Source of the DNA: Agelaius tricolor
Lineage: Eukaryota > Chordata > Aves > Passeriformes > Icteridae
Direction of reading: 5' to 3'
Assembly: GCA_023055355.1 (NCBI GenBank)
Contig: JALJCS010000022.1
Span: 12,912,501 to 12,976,500, forward strand
Length of the DNA stretch: 64,000 nt
Below, one piece after another: positions 1-11,810 of the stretch; the stretch's first letter is position 1; each line of letters opens with the position of its first letter. A program made the position numbers and the translations under genes. The notes below the pieces were generated by a model, which was given only the letters and a program-made list of their open reading frames with translations, did not search any database and was not told the origin of the DNA.

Positions 1-1752
1 CTGTAATTTGTTTTCTTAACACTTTTTTTTCCCTTTTTCCAGGATATGTAGCAGCAGAGGCCTAAACCTATAAATTTCCAACCTCACACATGTTCATTGT
101 TTAGTTTCCTTTTTTTTTTCCTTTTTCTTTTTTTTTTTTTTTAGCTCCCCAGGGTCTGGTTTGATGCATACAGTATTTTTTGCTAATGTGATAAACTTTG
201 GGAACTGGGATCCCATACATCACAGGCGGCCATGTCAGAAGATTAGCAAACAGCATCTCTTGGAAAAGCTTGATTTATATGTCCTCCCTCTACCCCATCC
301 TCACCCCCCTCTCCCTCCATGTCTCCAGCAAAACAAGATCTCTTCACAGAAGGATCTTAAATTGCAGGGTTTATTCATAACCTTAAAATGGAATTCAAAT
401 ATTGCACAACATCTCCATGGCAGAATCGCTTCCACCGTGTTCCCGTAATTAATCCAGAATTACAAACACAGCCACAAACCAGAGGAGAACTAACAAGTAA
501 ATAAATTCTTCTGTGGCTCCCAGATGGACCAAATCCCGGCATGAGTTCCGTGATGTGCTGGTGCTGCTGCCGTGTCCTGCCCACGTCACAGGCAGGAGGG
601 ACAATGAGGAGACAACTGACGGAAGCAGTCTCTGGGATTGAGTCATGGTCAATTTTATTTTTTTAATCATGAATGTGTCATTTTTTAAATTTACAAATAT
701 GAGTTTTTAATCATTATTAACAAATATGACAGGCTTTTTATTGTCACCATGACATTTTCCTTTTCTTATTAGAGGAAATATCATAGTTTTTGTTTTCAGA
801 GATCACTTTTTATTTTTCATTATCAGATATGTCTTTTTCGTTGTTTTCAAAAATGATCTTTTTGATTTTTATTAGCAGAGATACCTTTTGTTTTTTGTTT
901 TCCAACACAATCACCTGACTATCCTGTGAAGCATCAGGACAGCAATAACACTTTTAGGTGAAAACGGGGCCAAAGTCACTGAAGAATTTTGTAGCTCACC
1001 CTATTTAATTACAGATTTCATCCTGCAACACCAAACTTTCATATAGAGCAAAGCCCTCTGTAGCCCCTTCCCTCCCCAATGCCTGCAAACTCTCATTTCC
1101 AGCTCTCGCCTCTTCCTTCCCAACACTAATGCCCATTAATATCCAGAAAGTGTCGGTTGTATCCAAAGTTTCAGGCTATTAAATCGATGAAAAATATATT
1201 GGATTTAATATGTTTGGCTTAGGAAATTTGTTTTGTGTGCTGCAGCCTAGTGCAGCTTGCTCTGAGCTTACCTCTGTTTGAATTAGAGGGTTTCGGCTCA
1301 TGTGCAGCTCAGACATTGGCCCACAAGACCGTGAAGCGTGGCTGATTTTTGGAGAAACTACTAAGTAGTTTCTATAGTGATAATGATGTACTATGTGCAC
1401 CTATTGGGAATATATAAAATTAGAGAGAATTTCTGTTTGCTTTGGTCCTCTTTCTAGAATAATTACAGGAACTGCCATTCATTCCCATTCTGTTACCCTG
1501 ATTATTCTAGAATAACCTGGTTATTAAGGTTTAGGCGTGTTTAAGAACATACTGCAAAGTGACAACTTGTCATGTTGGTATTATCAATACTTTAAAATTT
1601 CCATATTAGTGACCCAATTTCCTCAAGATTCCTGAGTGTTTAATTTGGTGGGGAAAAGGAGGGAGGGGAGTAAATGATGCCTCTGCCTTTCCTCTATTCA
1701 AAGTCACCTTAATTTTCTGTTTCTGAATAGAAACCTTTCCCTGAGCGACAGG
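1..1752. other. Unique AT-rich noncoding DNA
   Basis: I see no gene or recognised transposon here. Pyrimidine runs lie at about 21-40 and 105-142. Each ends in AG and looks like a splice acceptor, but all three frames after the first meet a stop within about 40 bases. Positions 640-900 are T-rich with loosely repeated TCATTTTT-like words, which I read as low-complexity sequence. Confidence 0.6.

Positions 1753-1806
<54 letters not shown>
1753..1806. repeat. Poly-A tract, about 54 bp
   Basis: An uninterrupted run of about 54 A residues follows a 'gcgacagg' flank. It could be the tail of a plus-strand retroposed sequence, but nothing immediately upstream matches a known gene or SINE. A homopolymer this long is also unstable and prone to assembly error. 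Confidence 0.9.
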
Positions 1807-1809
<3 letters not shown>

Positions 1810-3174
1810 TAGGAACAATTCTGTCTAACCACATTCTCAGCTTGGAAATCCTTCTGCTCCCATCAGATGTGGTGGGGAACACTTTGAAATCTCCCCCTCC
1901 CCCTGGCAGAGTTGCCATTGCTAAATTCAAGGAATTATGGAAATCGGAAGTGCTGAGTGGCTGACCCCAAACCTGCTTCCCAGAATAGCACTTCACAGCC
2001 TTAAAACCCCACCATGTTTAATGAAATATATCCCCTGAAATAGCACTTTCCCTCTGAGGCAAGATATCCTCCACGGGGCAGGTGTATTACAGCAGGTATT
2101 TTCACTGTGATTTGGAATTTTCTTGGCTTAGGAGGAATTTCTCCTGCAGCAGGAGCGAAGTTTCACCAAATGAGGCACAGCAAAGGCTCTGCTCTGGTGA
2201 AGGTGCCCATAAAGCTGTCCAGAACCACACTTCGCTGACGTAGTGACAGATTGGGCCATTTTGCTGTGGTAATTACTCAATGCTTCAGCAAATGGTAACT
2301 AAATCCTTTGGAAATCAAAATGTCTAATTGCACACGCACATATGGTGTCGCCCCAGCCATCCTGCAGAAGGTAATGGAACCAGCACACCCAAACCTTCCT
2401 GGAATTCCCCCAGCTCCAAAGCCACCAGTGACACAAAACAGTTGGCATTGGGAACAGTGTTTGGGGAAAAAGATGGGAATAAAAGAGCTTTTGGGAAATG
2501 TGGTGTGCTACATGCAAACCTGGATACAACAGCAAAATTTAGGTTAATTCTGTCAATAAAGGGGAAAGGTTAATGTTGTGATGTTGCTGCTCTAATCTCT
2601 GTACAGGAACCATTTTGACAGTAAAATTGCAAGGATGGGCTCAGTGTTTGGTCTGGGATGTCGACACACAAGGTTCAGGATGCACACAGACCATGCCAGG
2701 GGAGCATGGAGGATTTTTGGGCCACAATTGCTCATACCAGGCCTGCTGGAGCCCAGGACCATGGGGGACACATTGAGCACCAAATCCTGGTGGCTGAGCA
2801 TGAGAGCAGGGAAAGGACCTTGTCCAGCCCAGTTCAACCAGCTCCCACCAACCTTCACACTGAAGGAGGATCCAGACCAGAAAACAGGTGCAAGATTTTG
2901 TCTGAGAGCTTTGCCTGGCACAAACAGTGGTGGCAGACAAGGCTGTAGGGTAGAGGAAACAAAATCAGGCCCTTTCATCCCACCAAAGCCAGAAATGTGG
3001 GACACCGTCCTTAAACCGGGATTTGAGGTAAAATTCTTGGTTCTTTTTTACCCCTGATGAGGCTCAAAGTCAGGAAAACCAAAAGGACAACTCTTCTTGT
3101 GGGGGCTAAATTAATTCTAACATGTTTATTTTAGAATGACTTCATCTGAAGAATTGCTAAAATCTGACCTGTGT
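1807..3174. other. Unique noncoding DNA, no recognised feature
   Basis: Ordinary mixed-composition sequence. Open frames of about 140 codons overlap on both strands at 2592-3057. Neither resembles a known family, and overlapping frames of similar length on opposite strands argue for chance. Confidence 0.5.
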
Positions 3175-3223
3175 ATCCATCCATCCATCCATCCATCCAT
3201 CCATCCATCCATCCATCCATCCA
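3175..3223. repeat. (ATCC)n tetranucleotide microsatellite
   Basis: About twelve uninterrupted copies of ATCC. It is a simple tandem repeat and likely polymorphic in length. Confidence 0.95.
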
Positions 3224-5033
3224 CTCCTACTGCCAGATTTTAAATCCACCAGATTTTAAGCTCTTAGGATTTCTGCTGCCAGAAAGAGGCAAACCCCCCT
3301 TTCTTATTTCAACTATCACCTCGGTGACACCTTGAATGACAAGCATTCAGCTTTAATGCAGGAGGGCAACATTGAATTAATTATTAATTGGGGTTTCTGG
3401 ACCAGCTTCACCCCCTTTTTCTAGAATACACAGTCCTATGTTCTACATTTTGTAATTACCAGGCAGAAAACCTGCATCCCTTACATCTCTTCTCCAAAGA
3501 ATCCCAACCCCCCATTCTTGTGACTCTCCTCGGAATTAGGAGTTCTTCTTTTTATTTCTTGCTATTAATGTTTAGAAACTCTGAGGGTGTATGATTAATG
3601 CAGGTAGTGTGACTTTGATATAGGACAAAGTAGCATTAATTGTATGATATACATTATTTTTAAAACAACTACATTGTCTTCATCTTGCATAATTATCTCT
3701 TTGTTGCTGTTAATCAGGATTTCCCAAAGTGGCACACAATAAAAAGCATTAAGGTTTATGTCAGCAGATCCAAATCTGGAATCAAATCTATCTGTACCAT
3801 CAGGTGCCCATTAGGCTGGTGGAATTGCACATTAAAGACACTCAGACAATACAGACGCTTTTCTCTTGCAGTAACTGAGAGAAAGGAGAAATTGGAGCTC
3901 TGGAAACAGATGTAGGAAAAGGCAGTTCCTGCCCAATCCATCACAGACAAGTGAAGAGAGGGAAAGGACGTGAAATGTTCACCCACTGATGTTTTTGAGC
4001 AGTGCCTTAGTGAATTTCAAGAATATTTTGCCACTTAAAAATATCCTCAAGGTTTTTTTCACTCAGATTTTAGGACAAGGTTGTTCTGTGTGAAATTGAA
4101 ACTAAAGAAGTTGGGGACTGCTGCACTAAAGGGGCTCCCAGGGGGGAGCAGGGCTGAGCAGTGACTGTCCCAGGAATGTCACCCCAGCCTGGGGACAAGA
4201 GTGGCCACTGCCCCCTTTCCACATCTGAGACATGGGATGAGTGTGGAGCAGACAGGTCCCCGACAGGGGCAGAGCAAGGCCAAGGGATGCGGAAAACCAT
4301 CCAAGCATTGGGGCAGCCTGAGGAGCTGCTGCTCTGGTGTCAGCAGCAGAGCTCAGCCTTTGCTCTGGGGGCAAGACCCTTGTCCTAGAGGAAGAATGGA
4401 CACCTGGACACAGCCATCCATGTGGGATTGGTGTGTAGGGTGAAGAGTATAAAGCTTACCAGTTTAAATGGCTTTATGTCAAGTGTTTTCTGTGTTCTCT
4501 ATGTTCACGATGGGGCTGAGTGGGAATTTCTTCCAAAAAGCTTGGAAACACAGAGGTTTCAATCTTTCCTTTCCCTCCTGTTCTTCCTGCACCTTTTCCT
4601 TTTTTCTTCCTTTCTTTCTCTTTGTTTCTTTTTAAGTAAAGCCCAAAGGAACAACAAGGAGCCCTGGAATGTTGGACATTGCCAGCTGCCTCTCCAGTGC
4701 CCACCTCTCCTGCCTGCTCCTGCCATAAGAAATGCCATTAATGGGGAGGAAGAAGGATTTGTGTGACCATTTCCATCACTTCAGCCACACGAGCTCACTG
4801 CAGAAGCTGGGCTGTGCTTCTCCTGGAGGGGACAGGAGTAGGAAGGGAGCAAGGCTTGGCTGTTGTCCATCTGCAGGTGTTCTGTGGATCCCAAAATCCA
4901 CACGAGGATGGTGCAAAGTGAGGCAGGGCAAGGGCACGACCCAGCAGGGCTGAGACAAGGAGAGGAGCTTTCAGAAAAGCAGGAAGGCACATCAGGCCAA
5001 AGGAGAAAATGAGCCTGGAGCAGTGAAGTAAGA
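3224..5033. other. Unique noncoding DNA
   Basis: No gene or recognised repeat. A C/T-rich stretch at about 4560-4635 ends in a splice-acceptor-like 'tttaag', but no recognisable coding frame follows. The several short frames at 4070-4440 overlap on both strands and look like chance. Confidence 0.5.
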
Positions 5034-5191
5034 ATGATAATACCAAGCACTTATGTTCAAAGCACTGTACAAATATTAATTAATTAATCCTCAAAGCCCG
5101 CTCTGGAGTAGATAAGCAAGTGTTATTATCCCCTCCTTGACGGGGAGTCGGAGGCAGCAAGGTTAAGTGTCACGTCCAAGGCTGCAGAGAA
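5034..5191 (+). mobile_element. Ancient MIR/CORE-SINE-like element
   Basis: The sequence reads in order like a MIR-family element: 'agcactt' and 'aaagcactgtacaaatatta', then 'attaatcctcaaagc', then 'gtgttattatccc', and finally 'aaggttaagtgtcacgtcc'. The last two blocks match the hallmark of MIR and related L2-mobilised elements (tattatccccatttta... gaggttaagtgacttgccc). These families were active before the main amniote splits, so this copy is very old. It is clearly diverged but still colinear. I am confident of the general class but not of the subfamily; an L2/L3-related 3' end is an alternative. Confidence 0.7.
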
Positions 5192-7189
5192 AGGCTTCAG
5201 AGGGTGTTTTCCAGGGATAAACACTCCAAACCCAGCCCTGAGCTGACTCCAGGACTTGGAGCCATCCTGGCAGTGTGGTAACAGCAGGCAGGAGAGAGGA
5301 AGGGTCTGGATCCACCATCCCAGAGAAATCCTAAACACTTCTGCAGTCACTTCTATCACAACTGAGCACTCATAGTCTGGAGCAGCCCTTGAACCTGGCC
5401 AAGGATGGCCTGGGAAGAGATCAGGAGGGAGAGTCAGATGTGTCCCTGGGTGTGCCATCCACCACCTCTTCTTGTCCCCTTGAGCATGTCCAGTTCCTCT
5501 TGTGACACAGTGACGTGTTTGTAATCAGCTGAAAAATAAGACAAGAGGACAAATTAATAAATACACAGAGTTGTGTTGATGAGGAATTTATAAAGAGGTT
5601 AACTCTGACTCACCCTGATGCTTTTGAGGCTGTGGCCCCAAAAGAGGGAGCTCCACCATCTAGGGAAGAGGAAGTGTTGTGTTTCTCCTGAAATTCCAAC
5701 CATCTTTCCCAGCAGAAAATCAATTCTTGAGTGTTTTCCATCTGAAGGAAGAGAGGAAGAAGGGTTCTTTCTGGAACCTGACCCAGAAATTAAGTAACAA
5801 TGGATCAAGGAACTCCAGTTTGACCCAATCCCCCCTGTAAAAAGCTCCAGTTGGAAATGTTTCAGGTTTGGACCAATTTTTCAAAAGTAATGAATATTTA
5901 GAAGAAGTGAATAGAAAGAGGAGACCCAGAATATGCGGCCAGGAAAACACTTTTCTTGGAAAAAAAGGGCTTGTAGGTCAAAGGTGTCTACTGTTCACAA
6001 TATGGATGAGAGGGGGATTTCTGTGAGTTCTGGAGGGAGCTGGGGGGAGGCAGCAGGGAGAGGAATTGCCTTTGGTCTGCATTTGTTGCTCCAGTTCCTG
6101 TTCTGACAGCAAAGCAGCTTTGATTGTAAGATGAATTGTGGGGCAGGAGCTGCAGCTCTGTTTTGGGATGTTGGTGTTTTCTCCAGCACTTTTGACTTCA
6201 GGGAGACAAGAAAAGTGAGGTGGGTGTAGAGCTGCCAGAAACAATTACAGGAACATTTGCCAATTAATCCATCACACACTGCAGCACCATTTACCTTTCA
6301 CCTTCCCAATTCTGAAGAGTCACTGTACAATCCAAATATCAAATTGTTCCTGGATACAGCAAAAAATGAGAGGATGTGGGGTTAAAAAAAGGGACCCATC
6401 AATAATAGAACAATGCTCCTGATTTCCTGTGCAGCTTTTTAGACGTGACCTGATCAGCCAGTCTGGTCACTATTTCCCCAATATTCCCTTTAAGCACACA
6501 TTTGCATAAGCCCTTCTCAGACCATCTCCCCCACACTGATTGGGATTCCTGGGAAGCAGCACAAGCACCAGGACTGGATGTGCCCCCATCCCAAAAAGTT
6601 TGTGGTAGAAAACTTAGGATGGAAACTCTTCCAAGTTATTATTTAACCCTGTCCTCTATTTTTGCTAGGATTCATAAACATGGGCAAGGAGAGATGTGTT
6701 TCCAGGTTTAACGAGCCATTTATAACTAATTACTGAAGCTTATTAAGCACAGCTTTGGCTTAGGCATTTTATCCCTACCTTTTCTCTACAGTATTCACCA
6801 AAATTTGGCTTCCTAAGAGGAACTAATTGAATTTCATGGTTTACACATTACTTGCACACTCTCTTTAATCCCCAGCTCTAGTTTTTCTCTTACAGATTGT
6901 CCCAGAAGAAAGCCAAAACATTAACTTTGTATTTATTGTGCAAATAAGGGTGCTTTTAAAAATTGTATCTACATAGACACACACACACTGGGCTGGAGCC
7001 TTTTCCAGTTCTTCAGTGCACTGGTGCAACTCCATTAAATCAACATCCACACACCAGCATGGAAACTAAAGTAAGATCTTCTATGGGTGATTATGGACAA
7101 ACAGGATCAGATCAGCCAGATATCTGTGAGCTGCCAGGGAAATTGGCTACCACCTAAAGATTTGGCTTGATTTGACTTCTGTGTGCTGG
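5192..7189. other. Unique noncoding DNA
   Basis: No gene, RNA or repeat recognised. Composition is mixed, with AT-rich stretches at about 6710-6960 and a short ACAC run near 6980. Open frames are below 100 codons and overlap on both strands. Confidence 0.5.
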
Positions 7190-7815
7190 GCATGGCTGTG
7201 ACACCTCCAGTCCTGTGCCCAGCTCTGGCTCCCCAGGACAAGAAGGACATGGAGGGGCTGGAGTGTGTCCAGGACAAGAAATGGAGCTGGGAAGGGGCTG
7301 GAGAATCCCTGAGGGAGCTGGGAAGGGCCTGGAGAATCCCTGAGGGAGCTGGGAAGGGGCTGCAGAATCCCTGAGGGAGCCGGGCAGGGGCTGCAGAATC
7401 CCTGAGGGAGCTGGGCAGGGCCTGGAGAATCCCTGAGGGAGCTGGGCAGGGGCTGCAGAATCCCTGAAGGAGCTGGGCAGGGGCTGAGCCTGGAGCAAAG
7501 GAGGCTCAGGGGCCCTTGTGGCTCTGCACAGCTCCTGCCAGGAGGGCACAGCCGGGGGGGTCGGGCTCTGCTCCAGGGCACAGGGACAGGAGCAGAGGGA
7601 ACGGCCTCAGGCTGGGCCAGGGCAGCTCAGGGTGGGCACAGCAGGAATTTCCCCATGGAAAGGGGGCTCAGGAAGTGCCCAGGGAGGGTTGCAGTGCCCA
7701 TCCCTGCAGGTGGCACCTGGGGGTGGCACTCAGCGCTGGGGACAGGGTGGGGATGGGGCACAGCTGGGACTCAGTGGCCTTTTCCACCCTCAAGGATTCT
7801 GTGATTTTTTAATAG
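7190..7815 (+). mobile_element. CR1 LINE 3' fragment, internally expanded
   Basis: From about 7200 the sequence matches the avian CR1 region near the end of the reverse transcriptase frame ('cctccagtcctgtgcccagc', 'gacatggaggggctggagtg', then 'gcctggagcaaaggaggctc'). It runs to the CR1 terminus 'ccctcaaggattctgtgatt' at about 7790-7812. The copy is 5'-truncated, as CR1 copies usually are. The middle (7283-7485) has expanded into a 31-bp minisatellite, annotated separately. The frame is broken, so the element is inactive. Confidence 0.85.
7283..7485 (+). repeat. 31-bp minisatellite inside CR1, about 6.5 copies
   Basis: Units start at 7283, 7314, 7345, 7376, 7407, 7438 and 7469, giving an exact 31-bp period. 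Each unit opens with ggagctggg and closes with gaatccctgag. Variants alternate (gaagg or gcagg; ctggag or ctgcag). The unit resembles the CR1 'ggtctggagaa...ctgagggagctgg' segment, so it probably grew by slippage after insertion. A 31-bp period cannot keep a reading frame. Confidence 0.95.
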
Positions 7816-9171
7816 GAAAATTTGGGTGATTAACAGTTCAGTGCATGTGGGGAAGGTTCCCTCTCTGAGCTCCTCAAAGCTGACAGGTCCAACCAAAGCC
7901 TCTGTATCCAGACACAGCATTTCCTCCCAAATGCTGGAGGAAATCCTGGGCCTGATGGTGTCAAAGGGAATAATTTGTCTTTACCCTCAGCACAATCAAT
8001 ATTTTACCTCAAACTCTTGCCCCTGTAAGCACTCTGTGAACACCTGCTTTAGCACCTGGTACTGCCCAGGCCAAACCCCATCCAGGCAGTGATGCAATCC
8101 ATCAGCTATTCCATTAAATGGGAATATTTTTATATCCCAAAACACACAGTTTGTGTTTTCAGCTATATTTTAAGGCACTATGAGGCCAGGCACAAGCTGC
8201 AGTCCAGCTTTTTGAAGGAGAAGCAGCACGAGGAGGAATATTCCGGGTAAATTTTTAATAAATGTGTGTGTGCAACGAAACAGCTGCAGCCCAAGGCATT
8301 TTTAGCAAGTTCCAGCACTGTGCTGCTTGATCTTTACCACAACATTTCCTACAGAAACAGTGTGAGGAAGCTTGCCCGGATTTTCCAGAGGGGCTGGGGA
8401 ATGCAGGTGACCTCCTGAAAAGTTCAAGCAACAATTTCCAACACAAATGGAAACTTTTCCAGGGCTCTTCCTCTCTTTTGTTACCTGCATCTTCAAGGGG
8501 TCTCCAAATGTATGAGTGATAATAAAAAAAGCCATCTAGAGTTCACATTATTTGAAGTTTCAAGGAGGAAAATGTTAAAAGAAACAACCCTCTCTTCAGT
8601 GATAACACAGCTCAACCCACAAAATCATAGCCTAGAATTAAATTCTACCAACAACAATATATTTGGGTTGATTTTATTTTTATGAGCACAGCCTGTGGGC
8701 TGCCATTGTGCAAATCAGCTTTCCCAGTGCGAATAAAAGTCAAAAAAATTGTCTCGAAAATCTTTTGAAAAATGCAAAATAACATTTTTTTTTTTCCCCA
8801 TCCAGCCCTGTCTGAATAGCTGAGATACACCACAATTAAAAAACACATGTCAAAGAAAATAAAACGAAAATAAAGCTGAAGCAGCCACCCAGGCCTGGGA
8901 AAAATCAGCACTTCCAGTCAGATCTTGGCAAAGGGGGAAGCAGCAGAAGCTGAAGTCTCGAAGGAGGGACTTCCAGGTTACCACAGAGCTGGGGCCATCC
9001 CACCAATCCCACCTCCAATAAAAGTCTGACAGGGGATTTCAGGCCATGGGGCTCGTGTTTGCCATCTGCACGTGGGTAAATTGTATCCAGAGCGGTTGCC
9101 AAAACAAATAAATGGGGGGAAAAAAAGGAAAAATAATTTTCCATTGCTTTCAGTTCTATGAATACTCTGAC
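7816..9171. other. Unique noncoding DNA
   Basis: No gene or recognised repeat. A short (TG)n run lies near 8262 and an A/T-rich stretch at 8740-8890. Short frames on both strands show no family resemblance. Confidence 0.5.
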
Positions 9172-9335
9172 CAAGGCACTGGAACAGATTCCTCAAAGCA
9201 CTGGTGGCCCTGGCAGGGTCCAAGGCCAGGTTGGAGCACCTGGGACAGGGGAAGGTGTCCCTGCCATGGCAGGGGTGGCACTGGGTGGAGTTTGAGGTCC
9301 CTTCCAGCCCAAACCAGGCTGGGATTCTGTGATTT
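9172..9335 (+). mobile_element. CR1 LINE 3' end
   Basis: A truncated copy starting at 'aaggcactggaacagattcc'. It includes 'ggtccaaggccaggttggag', 'ggtgtccctgccatggcagg' and the terminal 'cccttccagcccaaaccagg', ending in 'ttctgtgattt'. The match to young avian CR1 is close. Confidence 0.9.
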
Positions 9336-10060
9336 CCTGAGCAAAGGAAGGTTTTCAGCACAGGCTGTCTTGGTGCCTCTCTTGGGGACAGAATTTGGTA
9401 TCTCTGATAATCCTGCCCCTGGTTATGTCAGTTTAATCTGGCCATGATTTTGTACCCTGCTGGGCAGGCAAAGGGGGAAAAGATGAAAAGTCAAAACTGA
9501 TCAATTTTAAGTTTTTTCTCCATACCTGTATTATAAAAATAGCAAAGTTTGCAAACTGCTAAAACTGTATCCTTTGTTACAGTATTTTTCTTCCATAAAT
9601 TGTTCTAAGATTAATTTAAATAATATACTCAAAAGTAACTTAACACACTTTATTTTTAATACTCTGTTATAAATACACCCAGATGCACTTTGAAAGTTGC
9701 AAATAAAATACCCTTTCATTTGTACTTCGAGTCTTAAACTGAATTAAAGGATCAACTTTAATTAACTAAAAAATAACTCATCTCTCTCACTGCCCAATCT
9801 GTTTGGGGTGGACAAAAATGATCTTGCCTAATCTGCTCACTCAATATCAATTCCATCTCTGGAGGAAAGAACAAGGTGTGTGCACTAAAGAGTAGTGCAG
9901 AGAAGCAAAGAGAAATGTTCCTTAAAATATTTTAAGTGTTCTTTAGAGCTGGGATTTGAAAAAGAGCAAAGGGAAGAGTTTAGCCAAAACCTGGTTGTAA
10001 TTCATGGGGCTTGTGAATGGTATTTGTTGGGGAGGGCAGCAGCCTGGGTGATCTTGAGCT
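9336..10060. other. AT-rich unique DNA
   Basis: Positions 9500-9780 are strongly AT-rich with several taattaa-type words. No gene or repeat recognised. Confidence 0.5.
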
Positions 10061-10213
10061 GTACATTTTTATACATACATATTATATATACATTTTTATA
10101 CATACATGCATACATACATACATACGTACATACATATATATACATATTATATGCACATATATTTATATTTATATTTATATTTACTTTTTAATTTTTTTTT
10201 TTAATTATTTATT
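10061..10213. repeat. (TACA)n/(TATATT)n compound microsatellite
   Basis: A compound of imperfect TACA/CATA repeats, a TATATA core and TTTATA repeats, ending in a T run. It directly abuts the 5' end of the next CR1 fragment. The region would melt easily. Confidence 0.9.
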
Positions 10214-10230
10214 TAGATCTTTGTCTCAGA

Positions 10231-10350
10231 AATATGTTCCAAAATGTGTGGATGTGGCACTTGGGGACAAGGGTTAGAGCTGGCCTTGGCAGTGCTGGGG
10301 AACACGAGGACCTTTTAGGACTTTTCCAACCTCAGCAGTGCTGTGATTCC
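10231..10350 (+). mobile_element. CR1 LINE 3' end
   Basis: A short copy carrying the CR1 words 'tgtggatgtggcacttgggg', 'cttggcagtgctgggg' and a terminal 'cttttccaacctcagcagtg' followed by 'ctgtgattcc'. It is more diverged than the 9.2 kb copy. Confidence 0.85.
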
Positions 10351-11675
10351 TTGATTGTGTTATCTCCAAGTGTGGAAAACACATCATGGACAAATAAAAC
10401 TTTATTAAAAATGGCCTCGGGCAGCAGTGCCAGGTTCCCTGAGTGGCTTCATCCTGTTTCTCCCCAAGAGCAGCCGAGCTGACAGGAGGTCAGTGTGGGA
10501 CAGCCCGAGCAGAGCATGGCTCTGCCCCTTCCCTGCAGGCTTTGTGCTCTCCACCTGCCTCTGGACTGGCTGATCTGCAACAAAATAATTCATAGAAATA
10601 TTGCAGGGACCCCTCAGTGCTGTCACTGCTGCCCAGGCTTCAGAAAGAACCCATGAGTGAGGGTTGCAGGAATTGCTTGGAGCCCCTTTGAGAAGGAGGG
10701 GGATCACCCACCCTAAACCACCCAGGAGTATTAAAAACTCGTTATTCATCAAAATTTCCTCTGTGTCTCCTGGGAGCATTGGAAATCCCATCAGTGACCA
10801 CACTGAAGCTCTGACCCAGAGCCAGCCCTGGTGAGCTCCAGCCGCTTGAATTCCCCCTTGGTGGTCAGGAATGGAGCAGGGATGCTGCCAGAGGATTTCT
10901 GGTTTACCATGGGCCAGGTGACTTCAAGGTGTACAGCGTTCCTCACTTGTCTAAAATCAGCCCCAAACAGCTTTTCCTGTCACTCAGTGACCATTTCAGT
11001 GGTCACATTAAGGAATTTGAACATTTCCAGGGATGGGGCAGCCACAGCTTCTCTGGGAAAACACCTCTAGCTGGGAAGAGTGTGAACTCAGCAGCCAGGA
11101 ACCTCAGCAAACCCAATTATTCTTGTTAAAGGATGGATTTTATTAATTCAAATGCCATAACAAATGAAAGTGACAGCCCCTGCCAGTGCTGGGGAGCATC
11201 CTTGCAAGGATTCCTTGCTCACCACACACTTGGAATCTGAGGGATGAAGCTCTGCACATCCAAGAACTGGACAATTCCCTTGGGCCCTGGAGATGTGGGA
11301 CTAAAAAGCATCTCTGCTCTCTTTTTCTCCTTTTTATCCCTATCTTTGGCACAGTTACAGAACCAGAATGCAATAAAATGGCGCAAGAAGGACGTAAAAA
11401 GGCAACTTTGCTCCCTCATGGCAGAAAGTGCTGCCCATTCAGATCTGTCCTGTCTGCTCCTGTAGGACAAGTCAGCCTTAGAGAGAATAAAAAGGTCACC
11501 AAAGCTCTTCCTAGAGGTGGGAAACGGAGTAGAAAGCTCAAAAAAGGAGGTTTTCATGGTTTTGAAGTGAACAGATTGCTTAGGTGTTTTCATTGTTTTA
11601 AACTCACTATATTCCAGAGAGATTAAAAAAAAAAATCTGATGGAATTTCTTCTATTCCTAAGAATGAACAGTGAC
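10351..11675. other. Unique noncoding DNA
   Basis: Open frames of 146 codons (plus, 11186-11626) and 175 codons (minus, 11219-11746) overlap here. The first has no recognised motif. The second is partly a translation of the A-rich tract downstream. I do not call either a gene. Confidence 0.5.
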
Positions 11676-11810
11676 TTTAATAATAATATTAAAAAATAAA
11701 ACACAAAAAAACACCAAAACCCACCAAAAAACAACAACAACAACAAAAATCAGCCAAAAAACCCCAAACAACAACAACAAAAAGCAAATCAATGAGCCAA
11801 ACAAAAAAAA
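11676..11810. repeat. A-rich low-complexity tract with (AAC)n
   Basis: Runs of A are interrupted by CAA and CCA words, including two (AAC)n stretches. No retroposed parent sequence is evident upstream. Confidence 0.85.

Noticed and set aside
1..60. Splice-acceptor-like tract at 21-42
   Set aside because: All three frames after the AG meet a stop within about 40 bases, so a coding exon is unlikely.
2592..3057. 140-codon plus and 137-codon minus frames
   Set aside because: Opposite-strand frames of similar length in moderately GC-rich DNA with no motif; likely chance.
7147..7581. 131-144-codon minus frames with repeated Pro-Ser-Gln blocks
   Set aside because: These are translation of the 31-bp minisatellite in a CR1; the 31-bp period shifts frame, so no protein repeat is maintained.
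11186..11746. 146-codon plus and 175-codon minus overlapping frames
   Set aside because: No recognisable motif, mutual overlap, and the minus frame includes translated A-rich low-complexity DNA.
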